In this document: in pieces, positions 9,218-16,903 of the stretch
How the letters are laid out: each line of letters opens with the position of its first letter
Numbering within the stretch: position 1 is the first letter of the stretch
Assembly (NCBI RefSeq): GCF_002482975.1
Contig: NZ_DLHA01000043.1
Span: 40,462-104,461 of the forward strand
DNA from: Flavobacterium sp. UBA7680
Lineage (GTDB): Bacteria; Bacteroidota; Bacteroidia; Flavobacteriales; Flavobacteriaceae
Direction: 5' to 3'
Length of the DNA stretch: 64,000 nucleotides
Notes under the pieces: generated by a model
Database searches by the model: none
What the model was told of the DNA's origin: nothing
The model's input: the letters and a program-made list of their open reading frames with translations, nothing else
Position numbers and translations under genes: made by a program

Positions 9218-10627
9218 ATGAATTCAGCATCATTTTACGGCGTTTTGCAAAAAAGATTTCCTTTTGCACCTACTTACAAACAGGATATTTTTTTTCAAAA
9301 AATCGCCATTTTTTTGACCGAACCGGCAAACAATACCATTTTTGTATTAAAAGGATATGCCGGAACCGGAAAAACAACGGTGATTTCAACAATCGTAAAC
9401 AATCTTGGAGATATTAATAAAAAATTTGTTTTGCTGGCACCAACCGGACGCGCGGCAAAAGTAATTGCGAATTATTCAAATACATCAGCTTTTACGATTC
9501 ACAAGAAGATCTATTTCCCTAAAAAATCATCGGGTGGAGGAGTAGCTTTCACCAGACAAGTCAACAAACATAAAAACACCATTTTTATAGTCGATGAGGC
9601 TTCGATGATTTCAGACAGTACTTTAGACAGCGGTTCGCTTCTGGATGATTTGATTAATTATGTGTATTCGGGAACCAATTGTAAAATGATTCTTTTAGGC
9701 GATACAGCGCAGCTTCCTCCGGTAAATTTAGATATTAGTCCAGCTTTAGATACGCATACTTTGGGCGTGCATTACGACAAAGAAATTGAACATATCGAAT
9801 TGGATGAAGTAATGCGTCAGGAAGAAAGTTCAGGAATTTTATTCAATGCAACCGAATTACGTGAATTATTGAAAGAAAGCTTTATTACGGAGTTTAAATT
9901 CAATGTAAAAAAGTTCAAAGATATCGTTCGTTTAACCGATGGATATGATATTCAGGATGCCATAAATACGGCTTACAGCAACTATAGTATTGAAGATACG
10001 GCTTTTATTGTCCGTTCCAATAAAAGGGCAAATCAATATAATGAACAAATCAGAACCCGAATTTTGTTTAAAGAAAGTGAGCTTTCTGTAGGCGATTTTT
10101 TAATGGTCGTAAAAAATAATTATTTCTGGCTGAAAGAAACGGATGAAGCAGGATTTATTGCAAACGGTGATATTATTGAGGTTTTGGAAATGTTCGGGAT
10201 CAAAGAATTGTATGGTTTTACTTTTGCGAGAGTAAAAATAAGAATGGTCGATTATCCGGATCAAAAACCTTTTGAAACAGTATTGATTTTAGATACGATA
10301 AAAAGTGAATCTCCATCATTAACCTACGAAGAATCAAATCGTTTGTATGAAGAAGTAATGAAAGATTATGAAGATGAATCGACAAAATATAAGAAATTTC
10401 AAAAGGTAAAAGAAAACGAATATTTTAATGGCTTACAGGTTAAATTCTCATACGCTATAACGTGTCATAAATCACAGGGAGGGCAATGGAACACGGTTTT
10501 TGTAGAACAGCCGTATTTACCAAACGGAATCGATCATGATTATATAAGATGGCTGTACACAGCAATGACGCGTGCCAAAAATAAATTATATTTGATAGGA
10601 TTTAAAGACGAGAGTTTTGAAGAATAG
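9218..10627 (+). CDS. ATP-dependent RecD-like DNA helicase
   Basis: A 469-residue superfamily 1B helicase. It has Walker A GYAGTGKTT, Walker B/motif II IFIVDEASMI, motif III LLGDTAQLPP, and the C-terminal UvrD/RecD-like motifs ITCHKSQGGQW and YTAMTRAKNKLYLIG. The start is set at the ATG at 9218 because the open frame upstream begins only with TTG inside a repeat. It lacks the N-terminal HhH region of RecD2, so it is a short stand-alone type. The likely role is DNA repair or recombination. It stands alone. Confidence 0.88.
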   Translation: MNSASFYGVLQKRFPFAPTYKQDIFFQKIAIFLTEPANNTIFVLKGYAGTGKTTVISTIVNNLGDINKKFVLLAPTGRAAKVIANYSNTSAFTIHKKIYFPKKSSGGGVAFTRQVNKHKNTIFIVDEASMISDSTLDSGSLLDDLINYVYSGTNCKMILLGDTAQLPPVNLDISPALDTHTLGVHYDKEIEHIELDEVMRQEESSGILFNATELRELLKESFITEFKFNVKKFKDIVRLTDGYDIQDAINTAYSNYSIEDTAFIVRSNKRANQYNEQIRTRILFKESELSVGDFLMVVKNNYFWLKETDEAGFIANGDIIEVLEMFGIKELYGFTFARVKIRMVDYPDQKPFETVLILDTIKSESPSLTYEESNRLYEEVMKDYEDESTKYKKFQKVKENEYFNGLQVKFSYAITCHKSQGGQWNTVFVEQPYLPNGIDHDYIRWLYTAMTRAKNKLYLIGFKDESFEE

Positions 10628-10632
10628 TTTTT

Positions 10633-10710
10633 TTGCCACAGATTAAAAAGATTCTCACTGATTTTAAAAGCAGACTTAAAAATCTTTTTAATCCTTTTAA
10701 TCTGTGGCAA
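10633..10710. repeat. Inverted repeat, TTGCCACAGATTAAAA word family
   Basis: Arms at 10633-10653 (TTGCCACAGATTAAAAAGATT) and 10681-10710 are inverted copies. It follows the helicase stop directly and may terminate it. Both neighbouring genes are on the + strand. The sequence up to 10791 has no other visible feature. Confidence 0.65.
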
Positions 10711-10791
10711 GAAAAAATAATTCGTGCTAATTCGTGAAATTGCTTCGCCTGTTCGCTATCGCTCGGGTCGTGGCGAAAAAAACTTTAGAAA

Positions 10792-11622
10792 ATGACAACA
10801 CTAAACGACTTACATTCGATTTCGTCTACGTTTTCGAATACAGATAAAATGCCGGTTTTGTTTTTAGGACACGGCAGCCCAATGAATGCTATTGAGGAAA
10901 ATCAGTTTGTGGCTGGTTTCAGAAATCTGGCAAAAACATTACCGCAGCCTAATGCGATTTTATGTATTTCGGCGCATTGGTTTACAAAAGGCACAAAAGT
11001 AACTTCAATGGAAATGCCGAGAACAATTCATGATTTTGGAGGATTTCCGCAGGCACTTTTTGATGTGCAGTATCCCGCAAAAGGAAGTCCAGAACTGGCA
11101 TTGGAAACTCAAAAAATCTTAGATCCCGTTCAGGTAGATTTAGATGAACATTGGGGTTTGGATCACGGTGCGTGGAGTGTAATTAAACATTTATATCCTA
11201 ATGCAGATGTTCCGGTAATTCAGTTAAGTATTGATTATACAAAATCAGGACAATACCATTTTGAGCTGGCGCAGAAATTACAATCGCTTCGTCATAAAGG
11301 CGTTTTAATAATCGGAAGCGGGAATATTGTGCACAATCTTCGTTTAGTTGATTTCAGAAATTTTGATAAAGATAATTACGGTTACGATTGGGCAATTGAA
11401 GCTAGGGAAACGGTAAATAATTATTTATTAGATGGAAATTTTCAGCCGTTAATTGAGTACGAAAAAATGAGTAAAGCGGTTCAAATTGCAATTCCAACTC
11501 CGGATCATTATCTGCCTTTATTGTATACTTTAGGTTTAAAAGAAAAATCAGAAGAATTGAACTTGTTTAATGATAAACTTTTGGCTGGTTCATTGAGTAT
11601 GACCTCAGTAAAAATAATGTAA
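10792..11622 (+). CDS. ygiD: 4,5-DOPA dioxygenase extradiol family protein
   Basis: A 276-residue cytosolic protein of the YgiD/DODA family of class III extradiol ring-cleavage dioxygenases. Motifs with candidate metal ligands are FLGHGSPMNAI near the N-terminus, CISAHWFT, HDFGGFP, WGLDHGAWSV and GSGNIVHN. Length matches YgiD (about 262-275). In plants the homologue opens L-DOPA; the natural substrate in bacteria is not settled. It stands alone between two repeat-filled gaps. Confidence 0.88.
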   Translation: MTTLNDLHSISSTFSNTDKMPVLFLGHGSPMNAIEENQFVAGFRNLAKTLPQPNAILCISAHWFTKGTKVTSMEMPRTIHDFGGFPQALFDVQYPAKGSPELALETQKILDPVQVDLDEHWGLDHGAWSVIKHLYPNADVPVIQLSIDYTKSGQYHFELAQKLQSLRHKGVLIIGSGNIVHNLRLVDFRNFDKDNYGYDWAIEARETVNNYLLDGNFQPLIEYEKMSKAVQIAIPTPDHYLPLLYTLGLKEKSEELNLFNDKLLAGSLSMTSVKIM

Positions 11623-11710
11623 ACTTTGTGAATCTCTGCGAAACCTTTGTGCATCTTTGCGTAATAACTTTCACAGAGATTCACAAAGATTTGCACAAAG
11701 ATTCGCAAAG
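11623..11710. repeat. Inverted repeat, CTTTGTGAATCTCTGCG word family
   Basis: The left arm (11623-11661) and right arm (11671-11710) are complementary with small gaps, built from words such as TTTGTGAATCT and CACAGAGATTCACAAAG. It lies just after the ygiD stop. Confidence 0.65.
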
Positions 11711-11732
11711 AAAATAAATTAGTAATGAGGAT

Positions 11733-11760
11733 GAGATTGCTTCGTTCCTCGCAATGACAT
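11733..11760. repeat. Dispersed word GATTGCTTCGTTCCTCGCAA, copy 1
   Basis: The stretch GAGATTGCTTCGTTCCTCGC followed by AATGACAT ends six bases before the kdsB ATG. The same word recurs twice after kdsB (12572-12597 inverted, 12631-12652 direct). Similar words are known as widespread intergenic repeats in bacteria. It must form most of the kdsB leader. Confidence 0.65.
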
Positions 11761-11765
11761 AAAAA

Positions 11766-12500
11766 ATGAAAATAATAGCGGTAATTCCGGCGCGATACGC
11801 ATCAACACGTTTTCCTGCAAAACTAATGCATGATTTGGGAGGTAAAACAGTAATTTTAAGAACATACGAAGCTGCGGTTTCAACAAACTTATTCGACGAT
11901 GTTTTTGTTGTAACCGATTCTGATTTAATTTTTGACGAAATTGTTTCTAACGGAGGAAAGGCCATAATGAGCATCAAAGAACACGAATCCGGAAGCGACC
12001 GAATTGCCGAAGCCGTTGCCAATCTTGATGTTGATATTGTGGTAAATGTACAAGGCGATGAACCTTTTACAGAAGCCGGACCTTTAGAACAAGTTTTATC
12101 CGTTTTTAAAAACGATGAAGAAAAGAAAATTGATTTGGCTTCGTTAATGCGCGAAATCACAAATGAAGACGAAATCAATAATCCGAATAATGTAAAAGTC
12201 GTTGTTGATCAATCGCAGTTTGCCTTGTATTTTTCAAGATCGGTAATTCCGTATCCAAGAGAAAAAGATGCCGGAGTTCGTTATTTTCAACACATTGGGA
12301 TTTATGCTTTTAGAAAACAGGCTTTATTAGATTTTTACAGCCTTCCTATGAAATCTTTAGAAGCTTCTGAAAAGTTGGAGCAATTAAGGTATTTAGAGTT
12401 CGGAAAACGCATTAAAATGGTTGAAACCAGTCATGTTGGAATTGGGATTGATACGGCGGAGGATTTAGAAAGAGCGAGAGCTATGTTGAGAGATATTTAA
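11766..12500 (+). CDS. kdsB: 3-deoxy-manno-octulosonate cytidylyltransferase
   Basis: A 244-residue cytosolic enzyme that activates Kdo as CMP-Kdo for lipopolysaccharide inner-core synthesis. The N-terminal nucleotide-binding motif VIPARYASTRFPAKL (about residues 5-19), ESGSDRIAEA, the VNVQGDEPF metal-binding loop and HIGIYAFR are all family hallmarks. Length is as in E. coli KdsB (about 248). No other kds gene is nearby, and repeats flank it on both sides. Confidence 0.95.
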   Translation: MKIIAVIPARYASTRFPAKLMHDLGGKTVILRTYEAAVSTNLFDDVFVVTDSDLIFDEIVSNGGKAIMSIKEHESGSDRIAEAVANLDVDIVVNVQGDEPFTEAGPLEQVLSVFKNDEEKKIDLASLMREITNEDEINNPNNVKVVVDQSQFALYFSRSVIPYPREKDAGVRYFQHIGIYAFRKQALLDFYSLPMKSLEASEKLEQLRYLEFGKRIKMVETSHVGIGIDTAEDLERARAMLRDI

Positions 12501-12517
12501 TTACTAGTAGTTTGAAC

Positions 12518-12652
12518 GCGGATTTTACGGATTCGCTTTCGCGAAAGCGCGGATTAATACGGATTTTATGTCTTTGCGAGGAACGAAGCAATCTCACTTG
12601 CTAAATCTATACGTGATTATAATAGGGAGGTTGCTTCGTTCCTCGCAATGAC
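12518..12652. repeat. Composite inverted repeats after kdsB
   Basis: Two elements lie in tandem. At 12518-12567 GCGGATTTTACGGATTCGCT pairs across a TTTCGCGAAAGCG centre. At 12572-12597 and 12631-12652 the TTGCGAGGAACGAAGCAA word and its inverse pair. The second word is the one that also precedes kdsB. Confidence 0.65.
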
Positions 12653-12673
12653 TTTCACTTTGTGTATAAAAAT

Positions 12674-12703
12674 AAAAGCTCCAAAATATTGGAGCTTTTT
12701 TTA
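12674..12703. terminator. Hairpin terminator between convergent genes
   Basis: AAAAGCTCC - AAAATATT - GGAGCTTTT followed by a T run. It lies between kdsB (+) and the TPR protein gene (-), whose stop is 20 bases away, and fits a bidirectional terminator. Confidence 0.8.
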
Positions 12704-12722
12704 TTATCTAAAGAAATCAAAT

Positions 12723-14075
12723 TTAATACACAACAACCGAAGTCACCTTACCATTTACGCCATAAAATTGTAAACTGGCCAGATAACCTTCGCAGCTGTA
12801 ATCTATAGAGAATATTTTTGTTTTTCCGGAAAAGCCGTCATTGAATGCTGGAAAACAAGAACCTGGTCTGTTTGTTACTTCTTGATCAAAATTAGAATCG
12901 TTGAGTTCAAAGGCACGTGGATCAAATTTGATAATAACTATTGGGAAAAATTGAATGCGGGTAACGTTGCTGTTTTTAAAGGCTATTTCATAAGTACCAT
13001 TCTTCGTTTTGTATCTATTCGCCGAATATTCGTCTCTGTTAAAACCTTGACCAACATTCATTTTAAAGTTTTTGGCAATTGGAGCTCCAAGGTAGCTTTT
13101 TACTATATCATCATTTTGTCCTATAAGAGAACGCAGTTTTATTTTATTTGGATGTTCTGTCTGCCATTTTTTAGCTGCTTCTTTTCTCTCTAAGGCAATT
13201 CTTATTTCCTCAGCTTTAGAATATTTATCATACCATGTTTTGCAGGCTTTATCACCGTAACCTTTTTCATGAAAATAGAGCAGATCTGTTTTATACAATA
13301 ATAGACATGAATTTTCTGTATCTCCCATTTCTATCCCTAATGTTGCTCTTTCTATTGTTGTTTGATTATAAGCATAAGGTTCCAATTTATTGTTCTCAAA
13401 ATAGTATTCAACATATTCTTGTCTTTTTTTTAGGATATCCAGCAGTTCATTTTTATCAACATTCGGATCGGCTTTTTTCGCTTTGTAAACTTTTTTTATA
13501 CTATCGTAAGCAGCGGTATTTTTTTCCTGATAAACGGTAGAAATTTTGTATAAATTAGATTCGTTAAATAGTATTACTTTCTTTTTGGAATCTGTGAGTA
13601 ATGAATTAATCTTTTCAGTATTAGCGATAACTTCTTCTTTTTTAAATCCATTGAGATAGGCATTAGAGAAATGTTCTAAAGCTTTATAAAAATAATATCC
13701 TTCACCAAAGTCTCCACTTTTAAATTCTCTTTCTCCACGTTCCAATGAATGCATTGCAAAATCATAATTTGCTTTAGACTGTAATTCAAAAGCTTCGCTA
13801 TTATTTTTATCTAATAGTAAGGAATTACGAAGATTATCCACCGCATTTTGATATTTATAGGGATTTGTATCAGGCATTTCTAAATATTTTTTAGCGAGAA
13901 GTAGATAATAGTTGGAATCTTTCTCTTTATTTCTATAGGATTCGATTGGTCCCGGAGCATAAATTGTTCCTCTTAAGTTATATTCTGTATCAATAATTGA
14001 GGATGTTTGAGCGGTTACTTTTTGAATATTTAATGCTAATGAAATTAGAATAAGAAGTATTTTAATGGTTTTCAT
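12723..14075 (-). CDS. Secreted TPR-like protein, unknown function
   Basis: A 450-residue protein with a signal peptide (about 22 residues, ending VTAQ). The region about 50-160 has helix pairs like tetratricopeptide repeats (YKYQNAVDNLRNSLLLDKNN, EAFELQSKANYDFAMHSLER). The middle is helical and charged, and the C-terminal 130 residues are strand-rich. It is not recognised as a named family. It stands alone between terminators and is likely periplasmic or exported, perhaps a scaffold; nothing firmer can be said. Confidence 0.7.
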   Translation of the reverse strand: MKTIKILLILISLALNIQKVTAQTSSIIDTEYNLRGTIYAPGPIESYRNKEKDSNYYLLLAKKYLEMPDTNPYKYQNAVDNLRNSLLLDKNNSEAFELQSKANYDFAMHSLERGEREFKSGDFGEGYYFYKALEHFSNAYLNGFKKEEVIANTEKINSLLTDSKKKVILFNESNLYKISTVYQEKNTAAYDSIKKVYKAKKADPNVDKNELLDILKKRQEYVEYYFENNKLEPYAYNQTTIERATLGIEMGDTENSCLLLYKTDLLYFHEKGYGDKACKTWYDKYSKAEEIRIALERKEAAKKWQTEHPNKIKLRSLIGQNDDIVKSYLGAPIAKNFKMNVGQGFNRDEYSANRYKTKNGTYEIAFKNSNVTRIQFFPIVIIKFDPRAFELNDSNFDQEVTNRPGSCFPAFNDGFSGKTKIFSIDYSCEGYLASLQFYGVNGKVTSVVVY

Positions 14076-14246
14076 AATTTAGAATAAGTTGTTTTTGGTT
14101 TAATTTATACTAAAGATGGCAGAAACTGCGATTAAAAATTGGTAAGACTAAAATAATATTTATTCTGTTTTATCTTGTTAAATTATGATTGTTTTTTGAG
14201 GGTAATTATCAGCCAATTTTTAGATAACTGGATTTTTTTTAATAAA

Positions 14247-14280
14247 AAAAGCCCCAAATCAATTTTGACTTGGAGCTTTT
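14247..14280 (-). terminator. Hairpin terminator after the E1 dehydrogenase gene
   Basis: Complementary arms AAAAGCCCCAAATC and GACTTGGAGCTTTT (two G-U type pairs) enclose AATTTT, with A/T runs outside. It lies 25 bases beyond the stop of the minus-strand dehydrogenase gene. Confidence 0.7.
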
Positions 14281-14304
14281 ACGTTATTTAAGTAATCTAA
14301 ATTT

Positions 14305-16731
14305 TTAGTACAAACTAGGAAATTTAGAAGGATTAACTTCATTCATCATGCTGTAAATTTTCTCGAAAATATCTTCTGCAGAAGGTTTGGAGAAATAATC
14401 ACCATCAGTTCCATAAGCTGGTCTGTGTGCTTTTGCAGCAAGCGTTTGTGGTTTACTATCAAGATATTTGTAAGCATCTTGTTCTTCCAGAATCTGCTGT
14501 AAAATGTAAGCCGAAGCTCCGCCCGGAACATCTTCGTCAATTACTAAAAGACGATTTGTTTTAGCGACACTTTTTACAATATCTTTATTAATATCAAACG
14601 GAAGTAACGATTGAATATCAATAATTTCACAGTCAATTCCTAAAACTAATAATTCCTCAGCAGCTTGTTGAACCAATCTTAAAGTCGATCCGTAAGAAAC
14701 TAAAGTAATATCTGCACCTTCTTTTAATGTTTCAACAACACCAATTGGCGTTTTGAATTCACCAAAGTTCAAAGGCGTTTTTTCTTTTAAACGGTAACCA
14801 TTCAAACATTCAATAACTAAAGCCGGTTCGTCGCACTCTAAAAGAGTATTATAAAATCCTGCAGCCTGAGTCATATCTCTTGGAACCAAAACATGGATTC
14901 CGCGAATAGCGTTTATAATCATTCCCATTGGAGAACCAGAATGCCAGATACCTTCTAAACGGTGTCCGCGGGTTCTGATAATTAATGGAGCTTTTTGTTT
15001 TCCAACCGTTCTGTATTGTAAAGTAGCCAAATCATCACTCATGATTTGAATCGCATACAATAAATAATCAAGATATTGAATTTCAGCAATAGGGCGTAAA
15101 CCTCTCAAAGCCATTCCAATTCCCTGACCAATAATAGTTGCTTCACGAATCCCGACATCGGCAACACGAAGTTCTCCGTATTTTTCCTGCATGCCTTCAA
15201 GACCTTGATTTACGTCACCAATGTTTCCAACATCTTCCCCAAAAATCAATGTTTCAGGATATTTGCTGAATAAAGCGTCGAAATTATCACGAAGAATCAT
15301 TCTTCCGTCTAAATCCGGTTTTGCATTTTCGGCATATTCAGGAAGTACTTTTTCTACAGAAAATACATTTTGTGCAGATTCTGAATGCAGGTTACTGCTG
15401 AATTTTCCCTGAGTCTCTCCAATAAAATTTGTAATCCAGTTTGATAAAAGAATTTTACTGTTTGGAACTTCTATAAAACGAAGAATCTTTCTTGCATAAA
15501 CCAGAATTTCTTTCTTTAAAGGCGCTTTTATCGCACTTAATTCTGAAATATATTTTCTGATTCTATCTTTATGATTGATGCTTGCTTCTGCAATTTGCTC
15601 CAATAAATCTAAAAGATTTTTTTGGTCTTCAATAATCGGATTGATGAAATCATTCCATGCATCTTTTTTAGCTTCAAGAACTTCTTTCTTTAATTCAAAA
15701 TCAATTTCAGCTAATTCTTCAGGAGATGCAATGTTAATAGCAATCATCCATAAACGCATCTGACGAATACAGTCAAAATCTCTTTCCCAGGCTAATCTTT
15801 CTGCATTTTTATAACGTTCGTGAGAACCAGAAGTAGAGTGACCTTGCGGCTGCGTTAATTCGTTTACGTGAATTAAAACCGGAATATGCTCTTCACGCGC
15901 AATGGCGCCCGCTCTTTCGTAAGTCGAAACTAACTCTGCATAATCCCATCCTTTTACTCTAAAAATTTCATAACCTTTAGAATCTTCATCTCTTTGATAT
16001 CCTTTAAGAATTTCAGAAATGTTTTCTTTTGTAGTTTGATGTTTCGCGTGAACCGAAATCCCGTATTCATCATCCCAAACACTCATTACCATCGGAACTT
16101 GTAAAACTCCGGCAGCATTTATAGTTTCAAAAAATAAACCTTCAGACGTACTTGCGTTTCCTATTGTTCCCCATGCAACTTCGTTTCCATCTACAGAAAA
16201 TTTATCTTTAATGGTAATTCCATTAACGTTTCTGTAAATTTTTGAAGCCTGGGCTAATCCCAATAATCTTGGCATTTGTCCTGCTGTAGGCGATATATCT
16301 GAACTTGAATTTTTTTGTTTTGTTAAGTCTTTCCAAGATCCGTCTTCGTTTAAACTGTGCGTTACAAAGTGTCCGCCCATTTGCCTTCCGGCAGACATTG
16401 GATCATGATTTAAATCAGTATGACCGTATAAACCTGCGAAAAACTGTTTAGAAGTTAATTCGCCAATCGCCATCATAAAAGTCTGATCGCGATAATAACC
16501 AGAGCGGAAATCCCCATTTTTAAAGGCTTTTGCCATTGCAAGCTGCGGTACTTCCTTTCCGTCACCAAATATTCCAAATTTGGCTTTTCCTGTCAATACT
16601 TCTTTACGACCTAAAAGACTACACTCACGGCTAGTTACTGCAATTCTGTAGTCGTTCAATACCTCTGTTTTAAAATCTTCAAAAGTTAAAGTTGTATTGC
16701 TTTTTTCTGTTATCATAATCTTGTGGGTCAT
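14305..16731 (-). CDS. Fused 2-oxoacid dehydrogenase E1 (alpha + beta)
   Basis: An 808-residue fusion of E1-alpha (about 1-400) and E1-beta (about 450-808), the thiamine-diphosphate component that decarboxylates a branched-chain or other 2-oxoacid and passes the acyl group to lipoyl-E2. The alpha half has RDQTFMMAIGE, SAGRQMGGHFVT and the cofactor region GNASTSEGLFFE...WDDEYGIS. The beta half has FGEDVG, GIREATIIGQGIGMALRGLRP and IIDIQSLLPFD. Such fusions are usual in Flavobacteriia. The cofactor motif reads GNA...DD rather than the common GDG...NN. A second ATG five codons in is possible. E2/E3 genes are not adjacent. Confidence 0.88.
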   Translation of the reverse strand: MTHKIMITEKSNTTLTFEDFKTEVLNDYRIAVTSRECSLLGRKEVLTGKAKFGIFGDGKEVPQLAMAKAFKNGDFRSGYYRDQTFMMAIGELTSKQFFAGLYGHTDLNHDPMSAGRQMGGHFVTHSLNEDGSWKDLTKQKNSSSDISPTAGQMPRLLGLAQASKIYRNVNGITIKDKFSVDGNEVAWGTIGNASTSEGLFFETINAAGVLQVPMVMSVWDDEYGISVHAKHQTTKENISEILKGYQRDEDSKGYEIFRVKGWDYAELVSTYERAGAIAREEHIPVLIHVNELTQPQGHSTSGSHERYKNAERLAWERDFDCIRQMRLWMIAINIASPEELAEIDFELKKEVLEAKKDAWNDFINPIIEDQKNLLDLLEQIAEASINHKDRIRKYISELSAIKAPLKKEILVYARKILRFIEVPNSKILLSNWITNFIGETQGKFSSNLHSESAQNVFSVEKVLPEYAENAKPDLDGRMILRDNFDALFSKYPETLIFGEDVGNIGDVNQGLEGMQEKYGELRVADVGIREATIIGQGIGMALRGLRPIAEIQYLDYLLYAIQIMSDDLATLQYRTVGKQKAPLIIRTRGHRLEGIWHSGSPMGMIINAIRGIHVLVPRDMTQAAGFYNTLLECDEPALVIECLNGYRLKEKTPLNFGEFKTPIGVVETLKEGADITLVSYGSTLRLVQQAAEELLVLGIDCEIIDIQSLLPFDINKDIVKSVAKTNRLLVIDEDVPGGASAYILQQILEEQDAYKYLDSKPQTLAAKAHRPAYGTDGDYFSKPSAEDIFEKIYSMMNEVNPSKFPSLY

Positions 16732-16903
16732 GTTATGACTGCGAAATTACTTAAAAACAATCAATAATCATAATTCTTTAAAATAAATATAATTTAATTA
16801 TTTGTATTTAAAAACAGAAAACTACGTACTTTAATTGTGTTATTTTTATGGTTTTTGTCTTTTTTGTGATAATAATTTATATTTTTGATTAAAATTTATT
16901 TAA

